64,000 bases of DNA from positions 260,872,291 through 260,936,290 of the forward strand of contig CM062290.1 of assembly GCA_031216915.1 (NCBI GenBank), in the 5' to 3' direction. Position 1 is the stretch's first letter. Each line of letters begins with the position of its first letter. The notes under the pieces are model-generated. The model made no database searches and was not told the origin of the DNA. It saw nothing but the letters and a program-made list of their open reading frames with translations. The translations under genes and the position numbers were made by a program. Shown here in pieces: positions 20,729 through 29,866 of this stretch. This DNA comes from Pictodentalium vernedei (taxonomy: Eukaryota > Mollusca > Scaphopoda > Dentaliida > Dentaliidae).

Positions 20729-22703
20729 TGGCTTAAACCTCTATCGCATTCCGGTTGGCAGAAGGTTGTCGAGTTTTTCACAAGAGTGGGCGTCGATTAC
20801 GGACGACCCTTGGGTGAGAGGAGTGACTTCGGAAGGTCTAAAGATATCCTTCAAACGAAAGCCTCCATTAACTCGAAGTCCAAGGTGGACTCATCTTCCG
20901 TCAAATCCACAGAAAAGAGACGCTCTGTTATCAGAGGTGCAGTCTCTTTTAATGAAGAACGCGGTAGAGGTCGTAGAAAACCAGGAATCTCTGGGATTCT
21001 ACAGCCATCTGTTTCTGGTTCCGAATCCAGACGGCTCGTTCCGTCCAGTCATAGATTTGAGCTGGATAAACAAGCTGATCGTCGCTCCGAAGTTTTATAT
21101 GGAGACGATTTGATCGGTCAGAGCGAGTATTCGGGTGAACGATTATGCAACGAGCATAGATCTCAAAGATGCGTACTTTCACGTCATGGTACATCCGACA
21201 TTCCGAAAGTATCTACGCTTCGCAGTCCTAGGAGTGGTGTATCAATTCCGGGCGATGTGCTTCGGATTGAATCTAGCACCCTGGGCTTTCACTCGGGTAA
21301 TGAACTCGGTAATGATCTACTTCCGAGCTCATTCGTCTGCGGTAACGTCGGCCTACCTGGACGACATTCTTCAGAGGTACGGCAACGAGTTAACGCATCA
21401 GAACGATGTTCAGAATCTTCTTCTATTGCTCCGACGTCTCGGTTTTATAGTAAACGAGGAGAAGTCGGATCTGGTGCCGTCCAAGTCATTCACTCATCTG
21501 GGAATGAGCTTCGAGACGCACAACAATCTCGTTCGTCTGCCGTTAACCAGAGCGAAATTAGTCAGTTGTTACGCTCGCTATTGTCTGCACGCAGACAAAG
21601 TCACGGCGAGAGAATTTATGAGACTGATAGGTCTGTGCGGAGCCGCCGCGGATCTCATTCCGATGGGGCGGCTACGCACACGTCCTCTTCAAATTTTCCT
21701 GACTCAGAATTGGAGTGTGAAAATTCATTCGCTCGATGTAGACGTTGTGAAACAAGAGATTCAGACTTGGGCAAACATTCAGTGGTTAACTCAAGGAGTT
21801 CCGCTGCAGTTGCCGGATCCGAGTTTTACCGTTATGACAGATGCCAGTCAAACAGGTTGGGGTGCATCATTAATCCCAACGGATTCGAGATGCCAGGGTC
21901 TTTGGGATCCGCAATTCCTGTGCAAGCACATAAACATCAAGGAAATGATGTCAATTTGGCTTGCGTTACGTCACTGGATGGACATTATTCACGATGCTCA
22001 TGTCCAAATCCTATCCGACAATACGACAGTAGTGGCGTATATACGGAATCAGGGAGGCACTCATTCAGTTCCGTTGTTCAATCTAACGGAAAGAATCCTT
22101 CTGTTTGCGTTAGAACATCACGTTCTTCTTTCGGTCCGTCACATACCGGGTCGTCTGAATGTGCTAGCAGACTCCCTTTCACGAAAGGGTCGCTTGTTGC
22201 CGTCGGAGTGGACTCTCAACAAACAAGTATTCAATCAGATTTGCTACCAATGGGAACGGCCAATGATAGACTTATTTGCGACACATCTCAACAATCAGTT
22301 GCAGACGTATGTGTCTCCGTGTCCGGATCCAAGAGCATTTGCAGTAGACGCTCTGTCGATCCCTTGGGACGGAATGATAGGATATGCGTATCCTCCAGCG
22401 CCGTTAATTCAACAAGTATTGCTAAAGATAAAACAATCTCAATGCAAGATTCTGTTGGTAGCATCTCTGTCGCCACAGAGACCGTGGATAAATCTACTCA
22501 GGTGTCTGTTGTGGGACCTACCGCGGAAGCTTCCTCCACGAGAGGATCTTCTTTCGCAGGGGAAATCGCGCCAACTCCATCACAACCCGCAAGGTCTCAA
22601 CCTTCACGTTTTTCCGTTGTGCGGTCCTTCTTGCATGGCAAGCACTTTACAGGACGAGCAGTGGACGCGATTTCTAACTGTAGGAGGACCTCCTCTTCGC
22701 TAA
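20403..22703 (+). pseudogene. pol: RT / RNase H / methyltransferase-like pol of DIRS A1, one in-frame stop
   Basis: The pol frame is +1 relative to gag and overlaps its end. It is open over 20403-21113 and 21135-22703 and broken only by the TGA at 21111-21113. The N-terminal part carries SHLFLVPNPDGSFRPVIDLS, an RT fingers motif. Then come SIDLKDAYFHV, FGLNLAPWAFTRVMN and the active-site YLDD (21354-21365). RNase H follows: MTDASQTGWGASL, a Glu in INIKEM, SDNTTVVAYIRNQGG and HIPGRLNVLADSLSR. The last part (from about 22260: MIDLFATHLNNQLQTYVSP, then DALSIPWD and YAYPP) fits the Dam-methyltransferase-like domain described for DIRS elements. The enzyme would copy the element RNA into DNA. Because of the TGA I label it a pseudogene, but a single-base change or readthrough would be enough to explain it. 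Confidence 0.88.
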
Positions 22704-23659
22704 ACTATGCGGCTAAGTGGAAGGTTTTTCGTCGTTGGTGTAGGGATCATTCTGTAGATATATTTGATCCCTCTATACCAGACATTGCAAACTTTCTAGT
22801 ATACTTGTTTGACGAAATCAAACTGCAGCCTGTTACTATAAAGGGTTATAGATCTATGTTATCTGATACCTATGCACATCATGATAGTTTACAAATTGGA
22901 TCTAATGTCTCTTTATCGAAATTGGTTAGAAACTTTTCGATAAATAGACCCAGAACTCTTAGATTAATTCCTAAGTGGAATTTAGCTTGGGTTCTCCTTA
23001 AATTGAAGGAAAAGCCTTTTGAACCTCTTGGGACAGTAGATTTCAAATTCTTATCTTATAAGACAGCTTTTCTCTTAGCTTTCTCTTCTGCCAGAAGAGT
23101 CAGTGAGCTTCATGCACTATCGGTGGATGATTCTCATTATCGTAGTGTTGGGAACACTATCACCTTCACTACTAATGTGGGTTTTTTAGCTAAGAATCAG
23201 GCTCCTAATAAATATCCGGAACCTATTGTTATTAAGGCTCTTCCGTCTTCAGACGGGCGTAGGCCTTTACTCTGTCCTGTTAGAGCACTACGTATATATA
23301 AACAGAGATCTCAGTTTATCAGAAAGGGACGGAAACGTTTCTTTCTGTCTTTGATGCCTAATAGAAAGGACATTTCAGTCCATTCTGTTGCTAGATGGAT
23401 TCAGTTAACTATCCGTACTGCTTATGAAGATTTATCTTCTTCTCAGCAGTCTGTGCTTAAGATTTCTGCTCATGAAGTAAGAGCTCTTTCTACTTCCTGG
23501 GCTTATGCTAATAGTGTTGCTATTACAGATTTAATGAAGGCTGCTTATTGGTCTCAGCCATCCACATTTACGAATTTTTATCTCAGAAATATTGAGTCCA
23601 TTTCTGGAGACCTGCATTGTTTAGGTCCGTTATCTGTTGCTCAGAATGTCGTCCACTAA
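20786..23659 (+). CDS. Tyrosine recombinase ORF of DIRS A1
   Basis: Catalyses integration of the circular DNA copy. The recombinase proper occupies roughly the last 350 residues (from about 22620). The core-binding part (SLNYAAKWKVFRRWCRDHSV) is followed by the catalytic domain with Arg (SSARRVSEL, residue 771), His and Arg (SAHEVRALSTSWA, 896 and 899) and Tyr (FTNFYLRNI, 932), numbered from the first codon at 20786. The protein ends at NVVH, stop at 23657. The frame is open across the whole pol gene: about 600 Ser/Arg-rich residues upstream of the recombinase are translations of pol in another frame and may never be used. It is also in the same frame as gag, separated only by the gag stop at 20726-20728. 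A separate start or frameshift would be needed for expression. Confidence 0.9.
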   Translation: MGVDYGRPLGERSDFGRSKDILQTKASINSKSKVDSSSVKSTEKRRSVIRGAVSFNEERGRGRRKPGISGILQPSVSGSESRRLVPSSHRFELDKQADRRSEVLYGDDLIGQSEYSGERLCNEHRSQRCVLSRHGTSDIPKVSTLRSPRSGVSIPGDVLRIESSTLGFHSGNELGNDLLPSSFVCGNVGLPGRHSSEVRQRVNASERCSESSSIAPTSRFYSKRGEVGSGAVQVIHSSGNELRDAQQSRSSAVNQSEISQLLRSLLSARRQSHGERIYETDRSVRSRRGSHSDGAATHTSSSNFPDSELECENSFARCRRCETRDSDLGKHSVVNSRSSAAVAGSEFYRYDRCQSNRLGCIINPNGFEMPGSLGSAIPVQAHKHQGNDVNLACVTSLDGHYSRCSCPNPIRQYDSSGVYTESGRHSFSSVVQSNGKNPSVCVRTSRSSFGPSHTGSSECASRLPFTKGSLVAVGVDSQQTSIQSDLLPMGTANDRLICDTSQQSVADVCVSVSGSKSICSRRSVDPLGRNDRICVSSSAVNSTSIAKDKTISMQDSVGSISVATETVDKSTQVSVVGPTAEASSTRGSSFAGEIAPTPSQPARSQPSRFSVVRSFLHGKHFTGRAVDAISNCRRTSSSLNYAAKWKVFRRWCRDHSVDIFDPSIPDIANFLVYLFDEIKLQPVTIKGYRSMLSDTYAHHDSLQIGSNVSLSKLVRNFSINRPRTLRLIPKWNLAWVLLKLKEKPFEPLGTVDFKFLSYKTAFLLAFSSARRVSELHALSVDDSHYRSVGNTITFTTNVGFLAKNQAPNKYPEPIVIKALPSSDGRRPLLCPVRALRIYKQRSQFIRKGRKRFFLSLMPNRKDISVHSVARWIQLTIRTAYEDLSSSQQSVLKISAHEVRALSTSWAYANSVAITDLMKAAYWSQPSTFTNFYLRNIESISGDLHCLGPLSVAQNVVH

Positions 23660-24259
23660 ACAGTTGCAACTATAGTTATGCAGGCTTTCTGTTCCGGCAG
23701 TGACTCCGTCCGGCTGCCCTCTTCGCTCTGGGCTATTTGACCCAGGGCAAGGGGAAGGGGGGGGGGGGGGGGGGTGTTCCCTTAGGTCACCTGCTTTATA
23801 GTGAAAAGCAAGGGAATGCCTCCTCCAAGTCAGTATTTCTGAGTCGCTTCCGGGATGGTTTTAAAGTGTAATATTAATGTTTAAATTCATTCATGTCTTA
23901 TTTTTAAAGTGTAGCTCGGTGTGAAGCATTTGTATATGTCAAGTGTCAAACGGGCTTTAATATACAATACTCGGACACTTTTAAATGATTATAAAGAGTC
24001 TCAATTCTCTGGACTACTTTATTTATTGGCTTGCTTTAAAAATAATTAGTATAAGGGTTATACTGGATGTTAATAGAGAACATGAATGTTATTGTGCTCA
24101 ATTATTAAGGGTAGTGTATCTTTCTAATTTAATATTAAATAAGAAAGATACATGTAAAGCCTAATACTCCTTTTCTCCTTAAGGGGTTACCTCTTTACTA
24201 TATAATTGAGCTTATTGGATTTTCCTCTATGTCCTAGGCCCTCCAGCCTGTTTACTATT
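23660..24259 (+). other. 3' untranslated part of A1 with two conserved hairpins and a G-tract
   Basis: Hairpin GCTCTGGG...CCCAGGGC (23725-23748), then AAGGGGAAGG and an 18-G run (23757-23774). A second hairpin, GTATCTTTCT...AGAAAGATAC (24116-24151), is followed by ATGTAA. Both arrangements recur in A2 (44235-44281 and 44614-44648) and, with different stems, in B1 (26009-26048 and 26317-26349). Confidence 0.65.
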
Positions 24260-24348
24260 CAGCTAAGTCTGGGTCATTGGTACAGTATAAAAATGTTAAA
24301 AAATTTATAGTAATTTATATATTTTTTATACTTACCAATGACCCAGAC
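24260..24348 (+). repeat. Internal complementary region (ICR) of A1
   Basis: 24260-24293 is the reverse complement of the left terminus (17539-17572). 24295-24348 is the reverse complement of the right terminus (24598-24651). They are joined head to head, so the ICR is a template of the junction between the two ends. In the accepted DIRS replication model this allows ligation of the cDNA into a circle. Confidence 0.93.
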
Positions 24349-24423
24349 GGGGATGGCCCTCCCTGGAGTTGGGAACTCTTGCCTCCCCGCTGAGTACATA
24401 GCGCTGACCAGGCACTGCCAGTA

Positions 24424-24651
24424 AGAATGATAATTGGCGCCAATTTCGGGACGACTGCGTCACTGCGCATGCGCAGTAGAGGCGTACTATGGAGGTCCTT
24501 TAGGACATGATTTCTTTTTGTTTTGGATGCAAATTTTGGGGATTGGGGGGCAAAATTTGTGTTTGGCCCTGGTTTTGTTGGAGTTAGCACCAGCTAAGTC
24601 TGGGTCATTGGTAAGTATAAAAAATATATAAATTACTATAAATTTTTTAAC
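24424..24651 (+). repeat. Right ITR of A1 with right-end extension
   Basis: 24424-24613 mirrors the left ITR exactly. The outer part (about 24614-24651, GTATAAAAAATATATAAATT and onward) is not in the left ITR but is mirrored in the ICR, which fixes the element end at ...TTTTTTAAC (24651). Confidence 0.92.
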
Positions 24652-26460
24652 TTTCGTCTCCCTTTTCATTTCTATCCAATCTATTACTGTGGATTATTTT
24701 TCCACCTTAGAGACTGGATATTATGTCAATTCTCCGTCCTTAGGGCATTATGGAGTCGGTCAGACATGAGGGAGCCCTGCAGTTCCTATACTATTTGATA
24801 ACTAACACAAGAGCGATTCAAGTAATGCGGGTGAGGGGGTTTCGATAGGAATTTTTCGTCGAACCCCCCATAACCCCCACCCCCTGCCAATGTGTTAAGA
24901 GGCAATTACAGGACAGGACATAGTTTCCTTCTTGTAAGCCTCCAATGCATTCAAGTATATGCATGCCTTTCATGGCTCCTCGATTGGCGGCTGGGTGGTG
25001 TTCTAATGGCGACCTCATGGGCACATCCACTATTTAGTTGGTTTGTTTCCTGTGGTTGTTCGTTTATAAGTTATATACAAGCATATGATTCCTTATCAAT
25101 AAAATTGCTAGGCATTGTGTACCTATGTGGCTGACATGTTGGTTATCTGGGCGACATTCTCCAATGTGGCAATAAGTCCACTCTGAAAAGTTTCGCCAGA
25201 GCAGTCTGACCTTTTCTTACGACGTATGAGTTTATTATTCAGTTAACTGCATAATAACGTTGTATTATTTATTCAGTTTCCTGGTTACACTTGTATCACT
25301 CGGTCATACCATGGATACAAGGTTGTATTCAGATGAGTACATGTGGGATTTCTTGGCTCGCGTGCATAATATGTGTATTATTAGGCAGATGCATTATTGA
25401 ACAGATTATATATATTCTTGCTCTGCTTATAGAGCTCATGAGAATTTTGGGGCTATTTGGATCAGTTATGAAACTTCCAATAGGCCGTTTATGCATACGT
25501 TCTCAATTTTTGGCATCATTATTCGGAGTAGTATATTCTTTCTCCGAACAGTCATTGGTTGTTACAGACCTAGAAAACAATCAATTATTTCGGGGACAGT
25601 CCATGATGAGTCTGTTAATCATAGCTTGATCGGTTTCTACAAGAGATGGTACACATTCTTGTATATATGCAGGGTTCAATTGGAGTTTTATTATTGGAAT
25701 TAATTGTACACCTGTTGGTTGCCTTAGAAGCGGGTTTGCTCTTCAGATACTTTCCATTGGGATTCAATTGGACAAGTGTATGGTTGTACACGTTATATCA
25801 CCGGTTTTCGACCTATCTACGATTCCAACTCCGGTATACATTAGAAGCATGCGCTGTTAATTACTTGGATCGCCACAAGAGCCTTAGCATCTGAAGTGAC
25901 ATTAAGCACCAATAATTAATAATAATTAATAACTGGGTGCCTGTTGGGCGATTATATATTGATTATTTGGTACCGCTTTTCAGTAATTCCAGAGCGCTTC
26001 CCTCTTTGTTTTGAAGAATATTCCTTCAAAAAAGTGGGGGGGGGGGGGATTTTTCTTCATCTCTTCCAGCTTGATAAGTGTGTAACTATGAGTGAAGCTG
26101 TTTTGTCTAGATTATTACTGATCCTAGATACAGCTTGTTTATTCTTTATATATGGCATGTGTTTGTGGGGGTTAGTCTCTCTCTCTCGAATACGTCATCC
26201 TAATTTAAGGGGCTTAGTCTGGACTAGCCTTAAACTTGGGGATTCGTTCCACCCAATTAGCATAATCATTCATGCTAAGATTATGGAATTACTTGGATAT
26301 GGCTCCTTATTTATGATATGTCTTCTCTATTATTGTATAGAGAGACATACATGTAATTCCTTTTAAATATAATCTCCTCACCTTGGAATGCAGGCTTAGA
26401 AGCTATATTTGGTCTGCTAATTCTTAAGTACTAGGCCCTCCACCTTTTTACGATTCATTT
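24652..26460 (+). pseudogene. Remainder of DIRS B1 (pol/recombinase region, decayed)
   Basis: After A1 the B1 sequence resumes with TTTCGTCTCC. Open frames here (for example 25291-25629) have no convincing RT or recombinase motifs. The 3' part keeps recognisable structure: hairpin TTTTGAAG...CTTCAAAA (26009-26031), AAG, a G-run (26036-26048), then the hairpin at 26317-26349 followed by ATGTAA, as in A1. Confidence 0.55.
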
Positions 26461-26522
26461 AAGTCTGGGCATTGGTTGTTAGTATAAAAATATGATAAAT
26501 TTAAAGTAATTTGTATATTTTT
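26461..26522 (+). repeat. ICR of DIRS B1, first part
   Basis: AAGTCTGGGCATTGGTTGTT and the following TATAAAAAT are complementary to the B1 left end (13855 on). ATGATAAATTTAAAGTAATT and onward are complementary to its right end. The ICR is cut in a T-run by the repeat at 26523 and resumes at 29226 (TTATACTTACCAATGG). Confidence 0.85.
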
Positions 26523-29225
26523 AGCTCACCTGAGCGAAGCTCAAGGGGAGCTTTACTAATCACTTTCTGTCCGTCGTCTGTCGTCATCCGTCCGGCGTTA
26601 ACTTTACATTATCGACTTCTCCTCCTAAACCACTAGCCCAATTTTATTCAAATGTTGGCTAAATGTTTATTACCTAATGCCAATTCAGATTTGTTCAAAT
26701 GAAGTTGCCCCTCCTCCTGGGTGGTGCCACGCCCCCAAGGGGCACCAAAATCTTTGTAAATCTTCTTCTCATGAACCAGCAGTAGCAGAGATTTGATATA
26801 TGGTATGCACCTTCCTTTTGAGGTGTAGACTCAGATTTGTTCAAGAGAAGTTTGAGGGATAATATTTGGCGTCGTTATGGGAGGGGCAAAATTTTTGGCC
26901 CCGCCCAAAATTTCTATCTTCCAAACTGAGAGGCTGATTTGAACCAAATTTTATGTGAGGGCTTATTGGGTCATGAGTACTTGATTTATGCAACAAAAAA
27001 AATTTCCCGCAGCCCCGTGGGAACCGCAGGAGCTAAAAATAGAAAAAAATTAAAACGCCCATATCTCCAAAACTGCACGGCACTGAGAATTTTTAGTTGG
27101 TGTGAAGCTTCCTTAGGACCAACAGAAAGAAGTGGTAAAAACAAATTGCCATCGGTTTTATCATAGGGTACAGTTTCGGGACTTTGAAAAAGTGCTGAGT
27201 CAGCACTTTTTAACACTGTAGGCAATGGGAAAAACATTAAAAAATCTTCTTCTCCAGATCCAGCAGGCAGAATCTTTTGATATTTGGTATGCAACATTGG
27301 AGGGTGGATCTGATTCAAGTTTATTCAAATCGGCCCCCTGGGTTCATATTTGGGCTCAGTATAGGAGCCCGATTTCGAACTTAGTTCATTTCAGGCAAAT
27401 TTCTTAAAAAATCTTCTTCTCCAGATCCAGCAGGCAGAATCTTTTGATATTTGGTATGCAACATTGTGGGGTGGATCTGATTCAAGTTTGTTCAAATTGG
27501 CCCCCTGGGTTTATATTTGGGCTCAGTATAGGAGCCCAAATTTGAACTTACTGCATTTCAGGCAAATTTCTTTGAAAATCTTCTTCTCCAGATCCGGCAA
27601 GCAGAATCTTTTGATATTTGGTATGCAACATTGTGGGGTGGATCTGATTCAAGTTTGTTCAAATCGACCCCTTGGGTATATATTTGGGCTCAGTATAGGA
27701 GCCCAAATTTGAACTTCGTGCATTTCAGGCAAATTTCTTTAAAAATCCTCTTCTCAAGATCCAGCAGGCAGAATCTTTTGATATTGGGTATGCAACATTG
27801 TGGGGTGGATCTGATTCAAGTTTGTTCAAATCGGCTCCCTGGGTTAATATTTGGGCTCAGTATAGGAGCCCAAATTTGAACTTAGTGCTTTTCAGGCAAA
27901 TTTCTTAAAAAATCTTCTTCTCCAGATCCAGCTGGCAGAATCTTTTGATATTGTATGCAACATTGTGGGGTGGATCTGATTCTATTTTGTTCAAATCGGC
28001 TCCCTAGATTCATATTTGGGCTCACTATAGAAGCTCGAATTCGAACTTAGTGCATTTCAGGCAAATTTCTTCAAAAATCTTCTTCTCCAGATCCTGCAGG
28101 CAGAATCTTTTGATATTTGGTATGCAACATTGTGGGGTGGATCTGATTCCAGTTTGTTCAAATCGGCCACCTGGATTCATATTTGGGCTTACTATAGAAG
28201 CCCAAATTCAAACTTAGTGCATTTCAGGCAAATTTCTTTGAAAATCTTCTTCTCAAGATCCAGCAGGCAGAATCTTGTGATATTTAGTATGCAGCATCCT
28301 TAGGGGGGTGAGATTCAAGTTTGTTCAAGCCATGTCCCTAGGTCCATATTTGGGCTCACTGTGGGAGCTTGAATTGTAACTTTGTTCGAAATGAGGAATT
28401 TTCTTTAAAAAATCTTCTTATTCAGATCCAGCAGTCGGAATGGTTTGATATGTGGTGAGTAGCATCCTTGGGGGGTGGGGGGGGGGGGGGGGAATTCAAG
28501 TGTGTTAAAGCCAAGTCCATGGGTCCATATTTGGGCTAAATTATAACTTAGTCAATATGAGGAATTTTTCTTTAAAAATCTTCTTCTTCAGATTCAGCAG
28601 TTGGAATGTTTTGTTATTTGGCATGGAGCAACCATAGGGGGCTGAGATTCAAGTTTGTTCAAGCCAAGTCTCTTGGTTCATATTTGAGCTCACTATGGGA
28701 GCCTGAATGACAACTTAGTTCAAAATGAGGAATTTTCTTTAAAAATCTTCAGATCCAGCAGATGAATGCTTTTGATATTTTTTATGCAGCATCCTTAGGG
28801 GGGTAAGATTCAAGTTTGTTCAAGTCATGTCCCTAGGTGCATATTTGGGCTGATTGTGGGAGCTCGAATTGTAACTTGGTTCAAAATGAGGAATTTTCTT
28901 TAAAAATCTTCTTCTTCAGATCCAGCAGTTGGAATGTTTTGATATTTGGTGTGCAGAATCCTTAGGGGTGTGAGATTCAAGTTTGTTAAAGCCAAGTCCC
29001 TGGGTTCATATATGGGCTCCCTGTGGGAGCCCGAATTATGACTTAGTTCAATATGAGGAATATTCTTTAAAAATCTTTTTTTAGATCCACTGGTCAGAAT
29101 ATTTGGATATTTGGTTTCAGCTTTTCTCAGGAGGAGCAGATGCAACTTGTGGAAATCAATTCTCTGGGTTGATATTTAGGCTACCATGTCAGGTGAGCGC
29201 CCTCAGGCCCCCTGGGACCTCTTGT
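26523..29225 (+). repeat. Complete hairpin-ended repeat (AGCTCACCTG type) inside the ICR of B1
   Basis: 5' hairpin with inner stem GAGC-GAA-GCTC (26523-26552), a CCGTCGTCTG-rich stretch, then about eleven monomers of roughly 168 bp (markers CAGATCCAGCAGGCAG near 27255, 27421, 27590, 27758, 27924, 28088). The 3' end is CAGGTGAGC (29190) plus the hairpin AGGCCCC...GGGACCT and CTCTTGT. Five T on the left and two T on the right rebuild exactly the T7 expected in the intact ICR, so there is no target duplication. The layout resembles Helentron-related non-autonomous elements such as the bivalve pearl type, which is an inference. Confidence 0.85.
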
Positions 29226-29314
29226 TTATACTTACCAATGGTCCCAGATGGGGATGGCCCTCCCATGAGTGGGCACTCCTACCTCCCCGAGTTATTATTT
29301 AGTATGCTCATCTA

Positions 29315-29554
29315 CAAAGAATGATGTTGGCGCCAATTCCAGTCTCTTCCTGAGTGCTGTGCATGCACAGATGGTAAAAGTATGGCGGGCCAGATAGGGC
29401 TTCTAATTTTCGGTATTGTATGCAAATTTTGGGTATGGTGGGGGGGGGGGGGTCAAAATTTGTGTTTGGCCCTTGATAATATCGAGTTTGCACCAGATAA
29501 GTCTGGGCCATTGGCAAGTATAAAAAAATATACAAATTACTTTAAATTTATCAT
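29315..29554 (+). repeat. Right ITR of DIRS B1
   Basis: Inverse of 13855-14076 with about 10% differences. The GC palindrome has decayed to TGTGCATGCACAG relative to the left copy. TTGGCGCCAA is kept. The outermost part up to ATTTATCAT is mirrored only in the ICR. Confidence 0.85.
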
Positions 29555-29866
29555 TTTCATCTTCTTCTCTGGAACTACTGAGCCGACGTGAACCAAACTT
29601 CGAAGGAATTGTCTATAGGAGGCCCTCTACAAACGAACCTCTTTTTTGTTCCCATTGGTTGGAAAATATGGCCACCAGAGACATTCTCTGGTCCTGATTG
29701 ATGGATTTTGCAAAAATTTCCCCTTTGAAACTACAAAGTCAAATGAATGAGGACTGGGACACCTTCTACCAATGATCCTCATGTAATGTTGATGTAATAT
29801 TGCTAACATGACCACAATTGCAGCTCATGGTTACCATGGAGAGCCTAGATGGGAAATCACATTTTT
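29555..29866 (+). repeat. Continuation of the hairpin-ended repeat that hosts B1
   Basis: Resumes the monomer text (TTTCATCTTCTTCTCTGGAA) interrupted at 13854 and runs to GGGAAATCACAT, where the next hairpin-ended element starts after five T. Confidence 0.8.

Larger units (their letters stand above)
17539..24651 (+). mobile_element. DIRS-type tyrosine-recombinase retrotransposon A1, nearly intact, 7113 bp
   Basis: Order: left ITR, structured leader, gag, RT/RNase H/methyltransferase-like pol, overlapping tyrosine recombinase, 3' hairpins and G-tract, ICR, right ITR. The ITRs are identical over about 195 bp, so the copy is young. DIRS elements copy RNA to circular DNA through the ICR and integrate with a tyrosine recombinase instead of a DDE integrase, leaving no target duplication. 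That fits the flanks here: GT|element|TTTCG. Its only obvious coding defect is a TGA at 21111-21113 in pol. It lies inside B1. Confidence 0.95.
13855..29554 (+). mobile_element. DIRS-type retrotransposon, family B, copy B1 (old, disrupted by two insertions)
   Basis: The left ITR (13855-14076) and right ITR (29315-29554) are inverted copies with about 90% identity, including ATTTTTATAC, GGCCAAACACAAATTTTG, a GC palindrome and TTGGCGCCAA. Gag remnants follow the left end, and an internal complementary region (26461-26522 plus 29226-29250) precedes the right ITR. Two elements sit inside: DIRS A1 (17539-24651) and a hairpin-ended repeat (26523-29225). Removing them leaves about 5.9 kb, close to the size expected for a DIRS element. 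No intact RT or recombinase is left. Confidence 0.87.

Noticed and set aside
20786-22600. N-terminal 600 residues of the recombinase frame as a separate Ser/Arg-rich protein
   Set aside because: The stretch is pol read in another frame; without comparative data it cannot be told from a by-product of codon bias. Kept only as a finding.
23757-23774. G-run as an assembly artefact only
   Set aside because: It occurs at the same place after the same hairpin in A2 and after a different hairpin in B1, so a real feature is more likely, although its exact length is uncertain.
24892-25900. Membrane protein genes between A1 and the B1 ICR
   Set aside because: Hydrophobic frames here fall where the B1 pol should be and look like decayed, T-rich sequence.
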